Below, piece by piece: positions 52,870 to 63,933 of a stretch of 64,000 nucleotides of DNA. The notes below the pieces were generated by a model that was given only the letters and a program-made list of their open reading frames with translations, had not been told where the DNA came from and made no database searches. The translations under genes and the position numbers were made by a program. The stretch lies in assembly GCF_001641265.1 (NCBI RefSeq), contig NW_020167521.1, forward strand, positions 2,161,853 through 2,225,852. Direction: 5' to 3'. How positions within the stretch are numbered: the stretch's first letter is position 1; each line of letters begins with the position of its first letter. The DNA comes from Pseudogymnoascus destructans (lineage: Eukaryota; Ascomycota; Leotiomycetes; Thelebolales; Thelebolaceae).

Positions 52870-53062
52870 ACTCCGTTTATTGTGCGGAATCAGAGTTTAC
52901 TTTGTTCGCTCTGGGGTACATTGGTGGTGGTCTGAGTGCATTCCGAATCGCATCCACGAAGCGTTCGAGTTATACTTTGTTTTGTTCGCTCGGGGGTGCA
53001 TTCCTGGCGGTCCGAGTGGACTCCGAATCGCCTCCGCGAAGCGTTCGGATAAGACTGTCCTA
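52870..53062. repeat. Two direct repeats of about 95 bp upstream of copy C
   Basis: Both contain TTTGTTCGCTC, then GGTGCATTC / GGTACATTG, and end CGCGAAGCGTTCG / CACGAAGCGTTCG. They lie between the purine tract and the Cys-rich gene, where its promoter would be. Confidence 0.75.
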
Positions 53063-53366
53063 TGTATGAAAGGAGAAGTGTTCGCGCTAACCCGATTCGG
53101 AGTTCATTGTTGTAAGCCAGACTATGAGTGCGCAGCTGCGTCCGCTTCTTCTTTCGTCTCCAACAACAACGCCAGCGACCACTCCTCCGAGAACTGTAAG
53201 TGACCCCTTCTCGTGGATTGTCCGATGGTACACTAATGAATTGGATAGGATACTTCCATCCACAACAACGAGTAGGTGATGGGAGCGCATTGGCGCAGGG
53301 GTGATAACGTGTGCTGGGCTGACGGGATTCTGCGCAGAATTCCAACCCTTTTTTTTTTTTTTTTCA

Positions 53367-53997
53367 ATGCCGATTCCGACCCGCGGGAGCTTTGTCGGGC
53401 GCGTTCCATGTCCTTTGCCTGCGCTGCCTTCGGGCCAAAGCTTGTGGCGTCAAGGACCACGATTGTGTCTGGTCCCCCGCCTCGTCCAAGTGCGAGTACT
53501 GCACGGCGCAGCACTCCACTTGCGTTCCGGTGAGTTCCCTTGTGCTGTTCTGTCTCTGTTGGCTTTTGCTAACAATTTGCATAGCTTCCCTGGTTCCTCG
53601 ACGAGGAATACCGTGTCCTTGCTGCCGCCGAAGCAGCAGATCCCTGGGATCCCGCCGCCGTCGAAGCCGCTGCCGCAGAGGCAAACCGGGTGGCCCTTGT
53701 GGCCGCCCAAAGCGTTCCAAAGTTCCGCTCGGCCGCCGAGCGCGACTCCTACGAGGAGCTCCGTGCAATGCGCGCCGCCCTCGAGGTGGGTCTGGCCATA
53801 AGTATCCCCCTGTTCTGTGTGGTTTCGGTGCTGATTCGGTTTAGCAAATCCGGTCGTCACTGCGCCGTCTTCGGACGGAGCAGGGGAGCGTGCCGGCTCT
53901 TTTGGGGGAAGTGGTGGCTGCGTGGGCAGGCTTCCTGCCGTCGCTGTCGCTGCGACGGCTCCGGACCATGCTGGGGGGAGGAAGAAGGGGGTGGTGA
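53367..53997 (+). pseudogene. Cys-rich CX2CX12CX8CX2CX6C gene, copy C, inside retroelement E3
   Basis: Aligned with copy B: ATG 53367 (MPIPT), a frame change near 53392, then six Cys at the family spacing (53413-53524; LCLRCL, HDCVW, SSKCEYC-TAQHSTC). Intron 1 (53530-53584, GTGAGT..CATAG) is normal. Exon 2 starts LPWFLDEEY and is Ala/Glu-rich helix ending near 53797. The second donor reads ATAAGT where copy B has GTGAGT. Exon 3 (QIRSSLRRLRTEQ) ends at 53997. A noncoding first exon and intron (GTAAGT..GGATAG, 53197-53246) are conserved with copy B. Its 3' end faces the 3' end of pol. Function unknown; a zinc-binding role is inferred from the Cys pattern. Confidence 0.7.
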
Positions 53998-54234
53998 GGG
54001 TGGTGAGGGTGAGGGGGATGGGTTTGGGGCCCAGTATGGGGCGGAGGAGGATGGGGCGTAGAAAGGAGGAGGCCCTGTGTCGGAGGGGACTCGGACCTGA
54101 CTCTTCGCGTGGGGTCGCTTCGACCCTTCGTCTCTCTCAGTGGTAGCCGCTTGTTGCGACGCTGGTGAGACGTTTGGGAAGGGTGACTCCCGCAAGAGTT
54201 ACGGTGGTGAGTGCACCCTGGCTCAGAGGGTATT

Positions 54235-57200
54235 TTAGTTTAGAGTCGTAGATAGTGACGACTCTGTTTCTTCCGCTTTGTCTTCCTTCCCGTGATCGTA
54301 GTTTTGTTCCTCGCCCGCCTTCCACGCCGTAACCCCTCCGAGTAGTTCTTGAGGTGGACCTGGTAAATCTGGGTATTCCGTATGAAACTCTCTGAGTTTC
54401 TGGGGAGAGTTCATGAAGTTTGACACTGGGTACCACTCCGAATCCGGATCGTATCCGACCCAACTAACCCTGTATTGTAGTTGCTTCTGGTGGAACCTTA
54501 CGGCGAGGATCTTTTCCACTTCCCATTCCTCTACGCCATCTATCACTTTGCTGCTAGGCTCAGGCGGATCCTGACCAGGTAGGGGATTATTCGGATCCTT
54601 CATGAGTACGTCTGGTGAGAACACATCGTGTATTTGCGAACCGGTAGGTAGTTCCAATCGAAATGCGTGCCCAATCCATTCCACCACCGTATATGGTCCG
54701 ACCCATTGTTGGCCCAGCTTGCGGCTAGGACGAGAGTTTTTCAAATTTTTGGTCGATAGGTACACTCTATCTCCTACGTCCCAGTCGATGGCCCTTCGGC
54801 GTCGATTCACGTGCTTAGACATTTCCTCTTGTGCCTTTGCCATGTTTTCCTTTGCGTGGATCCATGCGGTATGCATTCGGTCTGCCACCGCCTTGGCTTC
54901 CTCTCGGTTTAGGGTCTCCCGGGGGTTGGTGCTTCTCGGAGTGTTCCAATCCCAACTCGTACGCGGATCGGTTCCGTACTTGAGTCGGTAGGGGGTCATG
55001 CCAATGGATGCGTGGGGGAGTGTCATTTGCACGCGGTCCATTATGGGGATGAGTTCGCTCCAGTTATCCTGATAATGGGATACGAAAGGCCTCAGTCTCT
55101 GATCGATGTATCGGTTCATGATTTCCATCTGCCCGTCGGTCTGCTTATGATAGGCAGTCGACAGCTTAACCTTAACGCTGATAATTCGACAGAACTCTTG
55201 CCAAAAGGATGATACGAATTGGGGTCCGCGGTCGCTTACAATCGACTCCGGAGTGTGTCTGAATTGGTATATCCATTCGATGAACAATTGCGCCATCTGC
55301 CGGGCAGTTGTAGTTTTGTAGCAAGGTATTGTCACTAAACTCTTTCCGAGTCGGTCCATAAACACTAAGATGCTATCGTATCCACGCTTGTCCCTTGGGA
55401 ACTCCTTGAAGTCCATGGTGAGGTGTTGCATAGGGTATTCGGGTACGGGTAGTGGGTGTAGAAATCCTTGTTGCTTAGTGACATTGGTGTGAGAAAGCCG
55501 GCATGTCACGCAGTTTCGTACATACCACAAACAGTCCGCTTCCATCCCGACCCAATGATACTTTGGGGCGAGCAATTGGTAGGTTTTCCTGCCACTTGGG
55601 TGTGCTGATGACACTTGATCGTGCGCTTCCTGGATCAGTTTCGTACATAGGTCAGTGTGGCGATTCACACATAGGCGGCCTTTGTATAGGAGGAGCTGGT
55701 CGTTCATCGCGAATCCGTCTGGTAGGGGTTGTTTCGCGCGAGTCTCGGTGAACGACTTCCGATTGTCCGCACATAGCGCCTCTATTAAATTGAAGGGCAC
55801 CTGGGGCTTGGCGGTGTCCATTGAATTAATGGATGCTATGTAGCTCTCGGCGAGTTCGGTGCTGATTCGGGGGTGTAGGCGGCTTGGACCTAACAATACC
55901 CTCGCCCTACTATCAAGTTTGACTTTCTGCTGCGTTACCAAGTCCTGGTCTCTTCGGCTCAGAATATCAGCCTTCTGGTTATTTTTGCCCGCAGTGTACG
56001 TAATGCAGAAGTTGAAGTCGGAGAGTAGCTCCATCCATCGAACCTGCTTCGCGGTGAGAACCTTGGTAGACATGAAATATTCCAGCGAATGGTGGTCAGT
56101 GTATACGTCGACTCGGTGGCGTACCGAAGCCAACTCGGGCCTCCATTTTCCGAAGGCCTTTACTATTGCGAATAGTTCCTTGTCGTGGATCTCCCAATTG
56201 ATCTCATGTCCGGATAGGACATGACTGTAAAAGCTTACGGGGTACCATCGCTTGTCAGGGTGTTCTTGAGACAGGACACCAGCTACCACTCCATCAGAGG
56301 AGTCGGTCTCCAGCTTCGTAGGCAATTCAGGGTTGAAGTGGTGAAGTGCCTGTACCGCTAAAAGTTGTCGTCGCAATTCCTCGAACGCATCCTCACATTC
56401 GTCTGTCCACCGGAACGGCTCAGAGGGACTAGTGATGGTGGTGAGGGGCTTTGCTATTTTGCCAAAATTACGAATGAATTGTCTATAGAAGCCACAGAAT
56501 CCCAGGTAGGACTTAACACCCGTAACAGTGGTCGGTCGGATCCAGTTACGAAGGGGTTCGATTTTGTCAGGGTCCGCTTCAACACCGGAGGTAGTGAGAA
56601 CATAACCCAAGTATTTTGTCCTGGTGACGTTGAACTCGCATTTGTTCAAATCAGCTTGGAGTCCAGCTTCTCGGAGACGCTGTAGGACCTTATGCACATG
56701 GTCTGTGTGTTCCGTAGGGTCCTCTGAATAGATTAGGATGTCGTCTAAGTATGCGGTACAGAAGTCGTCTAAGTATTGCATCAGGACGTCATTCATATAC
56801 CGCTGATAGGTTGCGGGACCGTTCGTTAGTCCAAATGGCAGCACTTTGCACTTATAGGATCCATAGCGAGTCCGAAAGGTCGTGTACTCTTCCGAGTCGG
56901 GGTGCATCCGTATACGATGGAAGGCTTGTCTGATATCTAGCTTCGTGAAGATTTTTGCTTTCGACACCCGTCCTAGTAGTTCATCGATACGCGGGATGGG
57001 GTAGGGATCGTTCCAGGTGAGACCATTTAACTTCCGGTAATCGATGCAAAATCTTAATTTGCCATCCGCTTTCTTTACGAATAGGATAGGGGACGCGAAG
57101 GGGCTGTTGCTGTTGACGATGAATCCCTTTTCAGGTTTTCCAGCAGGTATTGCTTGGTAGCCTTAAGCTCTTCGGTGCCCTGTCGATATAACGGGGGGAA

Positions 57201-57244
57201 AGCGTTTGGTAAAGGGGCTTCAAGCTTTATCTTGTGGTCGTTCA
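54235..57244 (-). CDS. E3 pol: RT, RNase H, integrase, chromodomain
   Basis: 910 open codons from 56967, with the upstream RT start readable to 57244 across one single-base loss near 57135 (expected LEKGFI). RT: FTKLDIRQAFHRIRM, VLPFGLTNGPATYQ, catalytic TAYLDDILIYS. RNase H: LETDSSDGVVAGVLSQ, FYSHVLSGHEINWEIHDKEL. Integrase: zinc domain with CVTC, then TMDFKEFP, IVSDRGPQFVSSFW and HKQTDGQMEIMN as the DDE residues. The chromodomain is near the C-terminus (WEVEKILAVRFHQKQLQYRV then WVGYDPDSEWYP). The protease and gag are not present. The long intact ORF suggests a recent insertion. Confidence 0.93.
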
Positions 57245-58330
57245 AATGCTGTTGGGAGACTCGTGGGTTTTGTTATGCGGCGAAGCATGGGAATTACTTC
57301 CCAATGACGGCATGAAAGACGACAACTTCTGATCACTGAGGACTAATGCCCTATGCTTTTGTAAGATTTCCATGAGAGGATCAAGAAACATCTTTGATAA
57401 TACGGAGTCTTGTTTTGCCTCTTGGAGCATTCCGCAAGCACGCATGACTTCAGCCTGTCTTTGTTCTTCATGGCCCTCGATTTTGTTAAAACAGAGGTCC
57501 ATAACTAGTACAACAGTAGCCATGAAGACATGATGCATAACTGTGGCGAACCTCGCAGGAGCACAACCCAGGTCAGATTTAGTTTTTTCCAGTACACGGT
57601 TCACCTCCAAGTCATTGCGTCCAGAGCCCAAACACACGTCTCTAGAAAAGGCGTATTTTGATTCGACGAATCCCCTTATGAGATACGGTTGGTAGAGCTT
57701 ACAACGTCTATTAAGGACTCCAAGATGGATAAGATAGCACTGTGTAGCTATATGAGGAAACCTATGGTCAGTCCCGTGGCCCATAAGCCTGCTTTCTTCA
57801 TCGAGGTGGAAGAATATCGGAAATCTCTTAGTTAGATCCTCGAATTGGTCATCTAGGGCAATTATCTTATCATAGTCTACCATGTCGATATCATCCAGAA
57901 ATCGAGGTATAGAATCCACGATGGTCCGACATATATCGGATAGACGAATGTATTGGAGGAACTAAGACATTGATGTGGGGGTCGACTCTGAGCCATTGGA
58001 CTGATCACTTTGGGCAACAAGATCCCCACTTACAATCTGTGGGGATCTCACATGCATATGTTCTGGGTGTATTAAGTAGGTGCCCTCTTGTGGACCGCCA
58101 GAAAATGCTAATAGCCATTGCTATTCATTAGATACGTTACGAGTAGGGTATTGCACTCACCAGTCCGTCAAAGCAACATACCACCAAATTCTCCTCTTTG
58201 TCTCATATTCAGCCATATCTGCTTCTGAATCTGTCTTGTTCCTTCTGTGCGGATGTCTATTCTGTGCAATGACAGATCTCTCACCATCATTATTGTGTTG
58301 CTATGTAGTTAACGACAAGTTGCCGAAAAT
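57242..58330 (-). pseudogene. Fungal-specific transcription factor relic (middle homology domain only)
   Basis: Exons on the minus strand: about 58290-58160 (LSLHRIDI, then KRRIWWYVALTDW after a one-base frame change), about 58120-58035 (LLAFSGGPQEGTYLIHP) and 57961-57242 (FLQYIRLSDICRTIVDS; YQPYLIRGFVESKY). The intron between the last two (GTAAGT..CTTAG) splices in frame. These are hallmark motifs of the fungal-specific TF domain found with Zn2Cys6 clusters. The DNA-binding part is missing, cut by transposon P2. The C-terminal end joins retroelement E3 at about 57244. Confidence 0.75.
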
Positions 58331-58341
58331 CCATAATTATT

Positions 58342-60220
58342 ACGTATTTCCCAATCGAACTGTGCACCCGGTCGAACCGTGCAAAATAACCACCAAAATA
58401 CAACTTCGTAGGTATATTATAACAACAACCCTTTAAAACACTCTAGCTATCTACAGTAATTGAATCTAATACCTCTTTGCACGTACTAGCAGTATGTCCA
58501 ACTTGATTACATGTGCCACATCGTCGTGGTTTCCCTTTCCTGCGCTGACCCTGTGTGGCATCACCACCCTCCTCCTCCTGAGTTTGAGTACTCCGTACGA
58601 GCTCATCACCTTCCTCAATTGTCAAGCTTCCACCTAATTGAATACGCTTCCTTCGCTTGTTTGCCCTTCACTTTTTGAGCGCATTCGCCTGCTGTAGCGC
58701 CTTGACTTCAGCTTTAAGGAGTGTAAATGAATGGGCCATTATTTGAGCTCCTTTAGCAAGCTGGTCAAATGCCTCATTTATTGAACTTGGAGAGCTATTC
58801 TGATGTCGTACGATTCGATTCTTAAGGTGTGTTGTTTGGAATTCAACTTCAGTCGCATTCTGGGGTGTCTTTGAGGTCCAAGTCTCCTTTTCAACAGGTG
58901 GTGGGGTTGGTGTTTTTTAGTCGGAGATCAAGATGCGAAAGGACAGTATTTGGATCGTACGGAACTAACCCTATAACTAAGTAGTAGTATTTACTATAAA
59001 GATTATTATAATTACCTGTTGCTCGAAAGCCACTCTTAATATTCTGCTCTGTAAATGCAGCTTTATACGCTTCTTTAAAGGCAGAGAGGAACTCAAGCTT
59101 TGTGATATGGTGAATACGGAGTAATACGAGACCCTCGACCTGCTTTCTGTACGAGGACTTTAGTGGGCTAAAACACCCAACATTAAGAGGCTGGAGGAGG
59201 TTTGATGAATGTGGTGGCATACAGAGGGTAATAATTAGGTGCTCTTGACAATACTGTTGGAATTCGACTGAAATATGTGACTCGTGGCCATCAAGAATTA
59301 GGAGATGATATACTCCTTTCGTACGACTCTGAGTATGTTTCTCAAAATGCTGAATCCACTCAAAACCAATTGCATTTGTAGTCCACCCGTTTTCACTTAA
59401 TGTAATCACCCAATCGCGTGGGAGTTGTACCTCGTCGTTGTTATACCATGACGAGAGGTGGGTTGCTCCTTTGAAAATAATGAATGGAGGAATTGACCAC
59501 CCGTACGAGTTGATTCCTTGTATAATTGACACCCATTCTCGATTTCCTGGCTGTGTAGCTTTCAGACGATTCCTTGACTCTGAGCTAGTGACTACTTTAG
59601 CAGTAGCAATCATTCCCATTAAGAACCCAGCTTCATCAAAGTTGTATATATCCTCCTCTTGAATTCCATACTTTGCGACCGTATTTCGTACGAGCTTAAA
59701 CCAGTCTCTGATAATCACTGGATCTTCACAAAGAGCTCTTTTATAGTCGTATTTTCGTCCAAACTTCGTTTTAATCTCCGTACGACGCGTGATAAAGTTC
59801 GAGGTCCAATTCTTACCTACAGGTGACGCGTCGCGTTCAGCGAGGAGTAGGTCCGCCATTTCTTGTACAGCAGCTGGCCGAGGTGGGAATCCACGCGAAT
59901 CAAGGTCGAGAATGTATCATACGATAGCTTCCTCTTCTTGAGAAGTAAGCCTTTGAGTATTTGAGGGTGTGTTGCATCGGGGAGCTGTTCCTTTTATCCT
60001 ATCACGAAGGGTTTGAGGAGGTATATCATATGCTATTGCAGCAGCTCGTACGCTTCGAAATTGATATAATTTAATTGCTTGTATAGCTAAAAGAATCCTA
60101 CCTTCTTGATTAGAAGAATAAGCTTGTGTTGGAGACATATTAGTTGTATGGAAGGAAGACGCGTTTTGGTGGTTATTTTGCACGGTTCGACCGGGTGCAC
60201 GGTTCGATTGGGAAATACGT
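58342..60220 (-). mobile_element. P2: pogo-type transposon, same family as P1, ends intact
   Basis: Terminal inverted repeats of about 50 bp start ACGTATTTCCCAATCGAAC at both ends. TA follows the right end (60221-60222); the left flank reads TT, probably mutated. Confidence 0.9.
58443..60183 (-). pseudogene. P2 transposase, decayed
   Basis: N-terminal HTH (60183-59917), then 59859-58891 with NFDEAGFLMG (usual DETG altered), LILDGHESHIS (usual DGHGSH altered) and LLQPLNVGCF, where the third catalytic Asp has become Asn. A C-terminal knuckle (CGTCNQVGHTASTC) reads at 58550-58490 in another frame. Loss of the third Asp and two frame breaks make it inactive. Confidence 0.88.
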
Positions 60221-61684
60221 TATATGAGATATTCAATAATTATCGTCGCCTGAATATTTTTAATCGAACCCGAAGATGTGCGTCGTGAGTAATCTGCTAC
60301 ATCAAGGGCAGCATCACTCCACGCCGAGACGCCAGGTTGGCTACTTTGGGGGTAGAAAAGATGACGAGTTCGTCATTTTCGTGCGAGCTTCAGAGATAGC
60401 CTGTACTAGCAAATATGCTGAGTAATAACGCAATATGTGCCGCTTCTCTATAAACACGGCCTCTCGGATATGTGTATACAGTCTCTACTATGCACTGAAC
60501 AGCCAGTGCATCTATGATAGGGTGGAGGTAATGGATGTTGTTCATGTAGTATTTGAGCAAGCTAAGAGCTTCGGCTTTGGTTGGCAGCCAGATAGTGGCC
60601 AGAGAGGTTTAGAAAGATACTAATATAAACAGACATTGCTGCTTGTCATCGCGAGGTGTCTGGAGAGTATGCCGTGCCACAGGTTGGCAGGTAACACCAC
60701 GGGCGGAACAGTTGGAACAAGGTTGCCGCCGGTCACATTTGAGCTTCTTTGACCGACAGAACTGACGTGACACAGGGTCCTGCCGCGGACAGCGGGTCGC
60801 CTATTAGACTTGGGTTGGTCCATCAGAGTCTATAATGTCGCGGTGTTGGCCGCCTCACATCGGTAAGTACGAACTCATCAGTCACGAGAAAAACATAAAG
60901 GCATAGATTAACAAGCCCAAATAGGATATCTTGGGGCAAAATGTCAGACAGTATATAGCCAGTATGGGTATCATACACATACCCGATAGACAGTTACAGG
61001 TACACCGGTTGCAGAAGGGCCACAAAGGGTGCTTTGGAGCAATTCGTGGTGATAGTCACGTGCGTCAGCCCTGATCTTCCCTCTGTTGGATACGTAGGAC
61101 TGCCATATATGCCGGGCGTAGGGCAGACTGGTGCCAGGCAAAGCTAGGCGTAGGATCACCACCAGCCTCGTAGAAACCGGGCGTAGGATTCGCACCAGCT
61201 TCATAGAAGCTGGGCGTAAGGATCAGCGCCAGCTCTGAAGCTAGGCGTAGCTTATTTAATTAATTCAATTGTCCTATATACTCTACGATCACGACTATGT
61301 TACCTGTGGAAGCCCTCATTCCGACTGTCTACTCTGTGCATTCCAAAGCGATACTTCTGCTCAGTTGGGGAAACCTAGGCTGCGCACTGGGTACTCATGA
61401 GTCGAGTAGTAGAATTTCTACTCACCCAGCTGAGTTACTCACTCATATCCCGAGTATTGTTGAATGAGGATTACTCACTTGCCGGGTACCTAGTATAGGT
61501 CTTGGCAACCCAGTTATATCACGTGTTTGATTAGTCATTGAAAAGGGGTGTGATCGTGACTTCACATTGATATCGATATCGTAAAACGCCATAACTCAAT
61601 AACTCCATTCCCATGTCGTTGATATCCTATTCCACACTATAACCTTTGCCTTTAGGTACCAGGTTACCAGAAGGTTGCCAGAAC
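60221..61684. other. Gene-free spacer with a 32-bp tandem repeat
   Basis: 61144-61252 holds just over three copies of a unit of about 32 bp (GGCGTAGGATYRSCACCAGC). 61370-61500 repeats short pieces such as TACTCA and ACCCAG. No coding frame with recognisable content is seen. Confidence 0.5.
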
Positions 61685-62296
61685 TTATCTAACCTTCATT
61701 CCTGGGTGAGAGACATTTCCATCGATTAAGCCTACAGCTCCATGATTAAACATCATATCCCGCAAACGCCGAACCAATACCATATCCTTTGCCTGAATTG
61801 TCACTCTCTTCGCATGAATAGCAAGGAGATTTGTCACTATAACTGTTAGTATGTCCCTGTCACTATGTTCAAGTATCATACTCTCAAATTCTCGAATGAG
61901 GAAGCATTCGGCAGCTTCCTGGAGAGCTAGGATAGCAGATTGCTGGAAGCGAAGATTGGACTTGAAGTCTTGTGCGATTTCCCTAACAAGACGCTGGAAT
62001 GAGAGCTTTGGAATAATCAGGCGAGTATCAAGTTGCTGTCTTCTGATATCGCGGAGAGCCTTGGTGCCTATATGTTTATTAGAGAGTTCTGGTAATCCTC
62101 TGGTAATCCTCTTACCTTTCTGAGCATGATTGTTGCAAGCTTGAGATGAGCGAACTGGAGCTTTTCTTGCTGTGCGCACAGCCTTTTCCTTTCCCTTTCC
62201 CTTTCCACCAAGCCTAGAGCCAGCCTGTAATCCAAGTGGCATCCTTGGTGCTGTGCCGCCAGTTGATCTCCTAGCAGTTTGCTTAATACGAGCCAT
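61685..62296 (-). CDS. Divergent histone H3-like protein (3 exons)
   Basis: Exons 62296-62116, 62067-61882 and 61836-61685 give 172 aa. The introns (48 and 45 nt) have GTAAGA..ATAG and GTATGA..TATAG ends; the second has a TACTAAC branch site. The tail starts ARIKQTARRSTGGTAPR, so relative to H3 it keeps R2, K4 and R8 but has I3, R9, T14 and M18. The middle tail is a Gly/Lys-rich replacement of longer length. The histone fold is clear: ALRDIRRQQ, FQRLVREIAQDFKSNLRFQQ, ALQEAAECFL, then TNLLAIHAKRVTIQAKD after splicing. A 20-residue C-terminal extension follows. Loop 1 has the canonical length, which argues against CENP-A. It could be an H3 variant or a mobile-element-borne histone. It lies about 400 bp from a divergently transcribed gene. 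Confidence 0.85.
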   Translation of the reverse strand: MARIKQTARRSTGGTAPRMPLGLQAGSRLGGKGKGKEKAVRTARKAPVRSSQACNNHAQKGKRITRGLPELSNKHIGTKALRDIRRQQLDTRLIIPKLSFQRLVREIAQDFKSNLRFQQSAILALQEAAECFLIREFESMILEHSDRDILTVIVTNLLAIHAKRVTIQAKDMVLVRRLRDMMFNHGAVGLIDGNVSHPGMKVR

Positions 62297-62690
62297 TTGC
62301 TAACATTAAGATGAGTTAGTGAAGTATACACAAGACAAAGAAGTAGATCAAAAGATATATGTACTTACAGTGAGTTTGTAGCAAGGATGTTGTAGAAAGA
62401 GTAAAGAAAGAGGTAGAGGTTGAAAGGTATGTGTTTTATTTGAAGGTACGCGTTGTAGTGTTGTTTAGAACAGTAATTATTTGCAGGTGAATATTCCTTG
62501 ACGAATATAATTGTTTGCAACTTTAAAAAAACAACAACCTTACAACCAACCACCTTCCTTGGTTACGTTCCGATCTACACATTCTTCTTCTCTTTTGCGC
62601 TTTACCTCTTCACTAGGACCTCAAGTAAGTTTATTATCTTGATTCTACAGTCAGAACTTCTGATGATCTTCTGCTAATCACGTGTTTAGC
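62297..62690. promoter_or_regulatory. Shared divergent upstream region of the H3-like and orphan genes
   Basis: About 390 bp between opposite start codons. Contains TTTAAAAAAAC (62521) and repeats TCTGATGATCTTCTGCTAATC near 62658-62678, a variant of the motif also found in the introns. Confidence 0.5.
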
Positions 62691-63814
62691 ATGGCGAAAC
62701 GCAAGGCACCTGAAGAACTCTCCACTAATTTGAATACTATCAAAGCTCGCAACCGCGTCTCCAACCTTACTGAAGATGAGAAGGCTGTTCATTTAGCACT
62801 CAAGGCTGACCATGGCGATCTGAGCTACTACTTAAAGAAGTTATACAAGTCTGCAAAGTATATCGCTGCCTCTGCTGAAGACAAGACACGTCTACAGAAT
62901 GAATTGAAGGTTGAGCGTATTCGTGTTCGGTAAGTTCCTTCTGGTAATCTCTGGTAGCCTTAATCTAACTATAAACAGGACTGAAAAGGGCACCCATGCA
63001 TCTTGCATTGCGAATCAGAAAGTCAAGAATACTAGCGCCCCTTCTTCTTCTCCACAAGCCCCACCATCTACTCCGCCACAACTTCTGTCTGAGCTTGCTG
63101 CATTTGAGGGTATCACCAGTATCCCAATCGATGACGATCATAACAGCGAATGGGAGGATACTGAGGTTGAAGACGATTTAGAGTTGGAGCTTATGTTACG
63201 GCGCGACGATATTTTAAATGACGAGGCTGTTCTACCAGATGAGCTTTCTGATGAAGAGATCGCTAGCATCCAGGCTCTCTTAACTCAAGCACGCATTGAT
63301 GTTGGTACCTCATAGTCTGGTAATCTTCTGGTAATCTTCTGGTAATACTAACGGTTGATAGGCCCATGAAGAGGCCAATTTCCGCAAGTGGCAACATTTC
63401 TGGGATAGCTGTATCCGCTCATATACGAGAAAGGCTGGAAAGCTGAGAAAGAAGCCTGAGCATCTCTTTGAATATATGCCATGGATTGATGTAGAAGAAG
63501 GGTACGTCTCTGATCATTCTAGCAATCTTCTAGAGATACTAATTGTTTATTATAGCACTTTTCACAACGTTATCCCACCACATAAATATTTCTGTTTGTA
63601 CGAGCAGGCAGTTTGGAAAGTGGGCCAATTACCAGGACCTGCGCAGTGGTACCCAAAGTCTTACAATCTTGTCGACAACGGATGGTTACAAGTCTCCACT
63701 CATAGTTCTAGCTTCAAAGAGGCGTTCTTACTTGTCTACTCTAAGAAATTTGATAAGGAAAAGTGGGCTAAGGTATCAGCTGCACAGGATATGTTGTTTC
63801 TGGAGTTAGAGTAG
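62691..63814 (+). CDS. Orphan gene, basic N-terminus and acidic middle (4 exons)
   Basis: Exons 62691-62929, 62979 to about 63300, 63362-63501 and 63556-63814 give about 319 aa. Intron 1 is GTAAGT..AACAG and intron 3 is GTACGT..TTATAG. Intron 2 has two possible donor/acceptor pairs that both keep the frame. The N-terminus is MAKRKAPEEL with a helical basic segment. Residues about 95-180 are Ser/Pro then strongly acidic (DDDHNSEWEDTEVEDDLELE). The C-terminus is globular-looking with many Trp and Tyr (FRKWQHFWDSCIRSY; YFCLYEQAVWKVGQLPGPAQ). I recognise no family. It is divergent from the H3-like gene and shares its intron motif, suggesting joint origin or regulation; that is inference. Confidence 0.65.
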
Positions 63815-63933
63815 AGGAGAGAAATGGAGTATTTGATTTTCCGACGCGAATAGGGCTATAGAGATTTAAGTATTTCATCGTAGCCAGACTTCTGGTAATC
63901 TTCTGATAATCAAACAATTTGCTACTTGCCAAA

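Larger units (their letters stand above)
52045..57244 (-). mobile_element. E3: Ty3/gypsy chromovirus carrying an antisense gene, 5'-truncated
   Basis: Minus-strand order: pol (57244-54235), an antisense Cys-rich gene (53367-53997, +), a purine tract (52703-52687, read AAGGGGGGG on the minus strand) and the 3' LTR (52686-52045). The LTR is identified by a solo copy at 50843-51086. The purine tract directly before the LTR puts the antisense gene inside the element. gag and the 5' LTR are missing; the right edge joins a relic of a regulator gene. Confidence 0.85.

Noticed and set aside
61685..62296. CENP-A centromeric histone
   Set aside because: Loop 1 has normal H3 length and the tail begins like H3. 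Kept as an H3 variant pending a tree.
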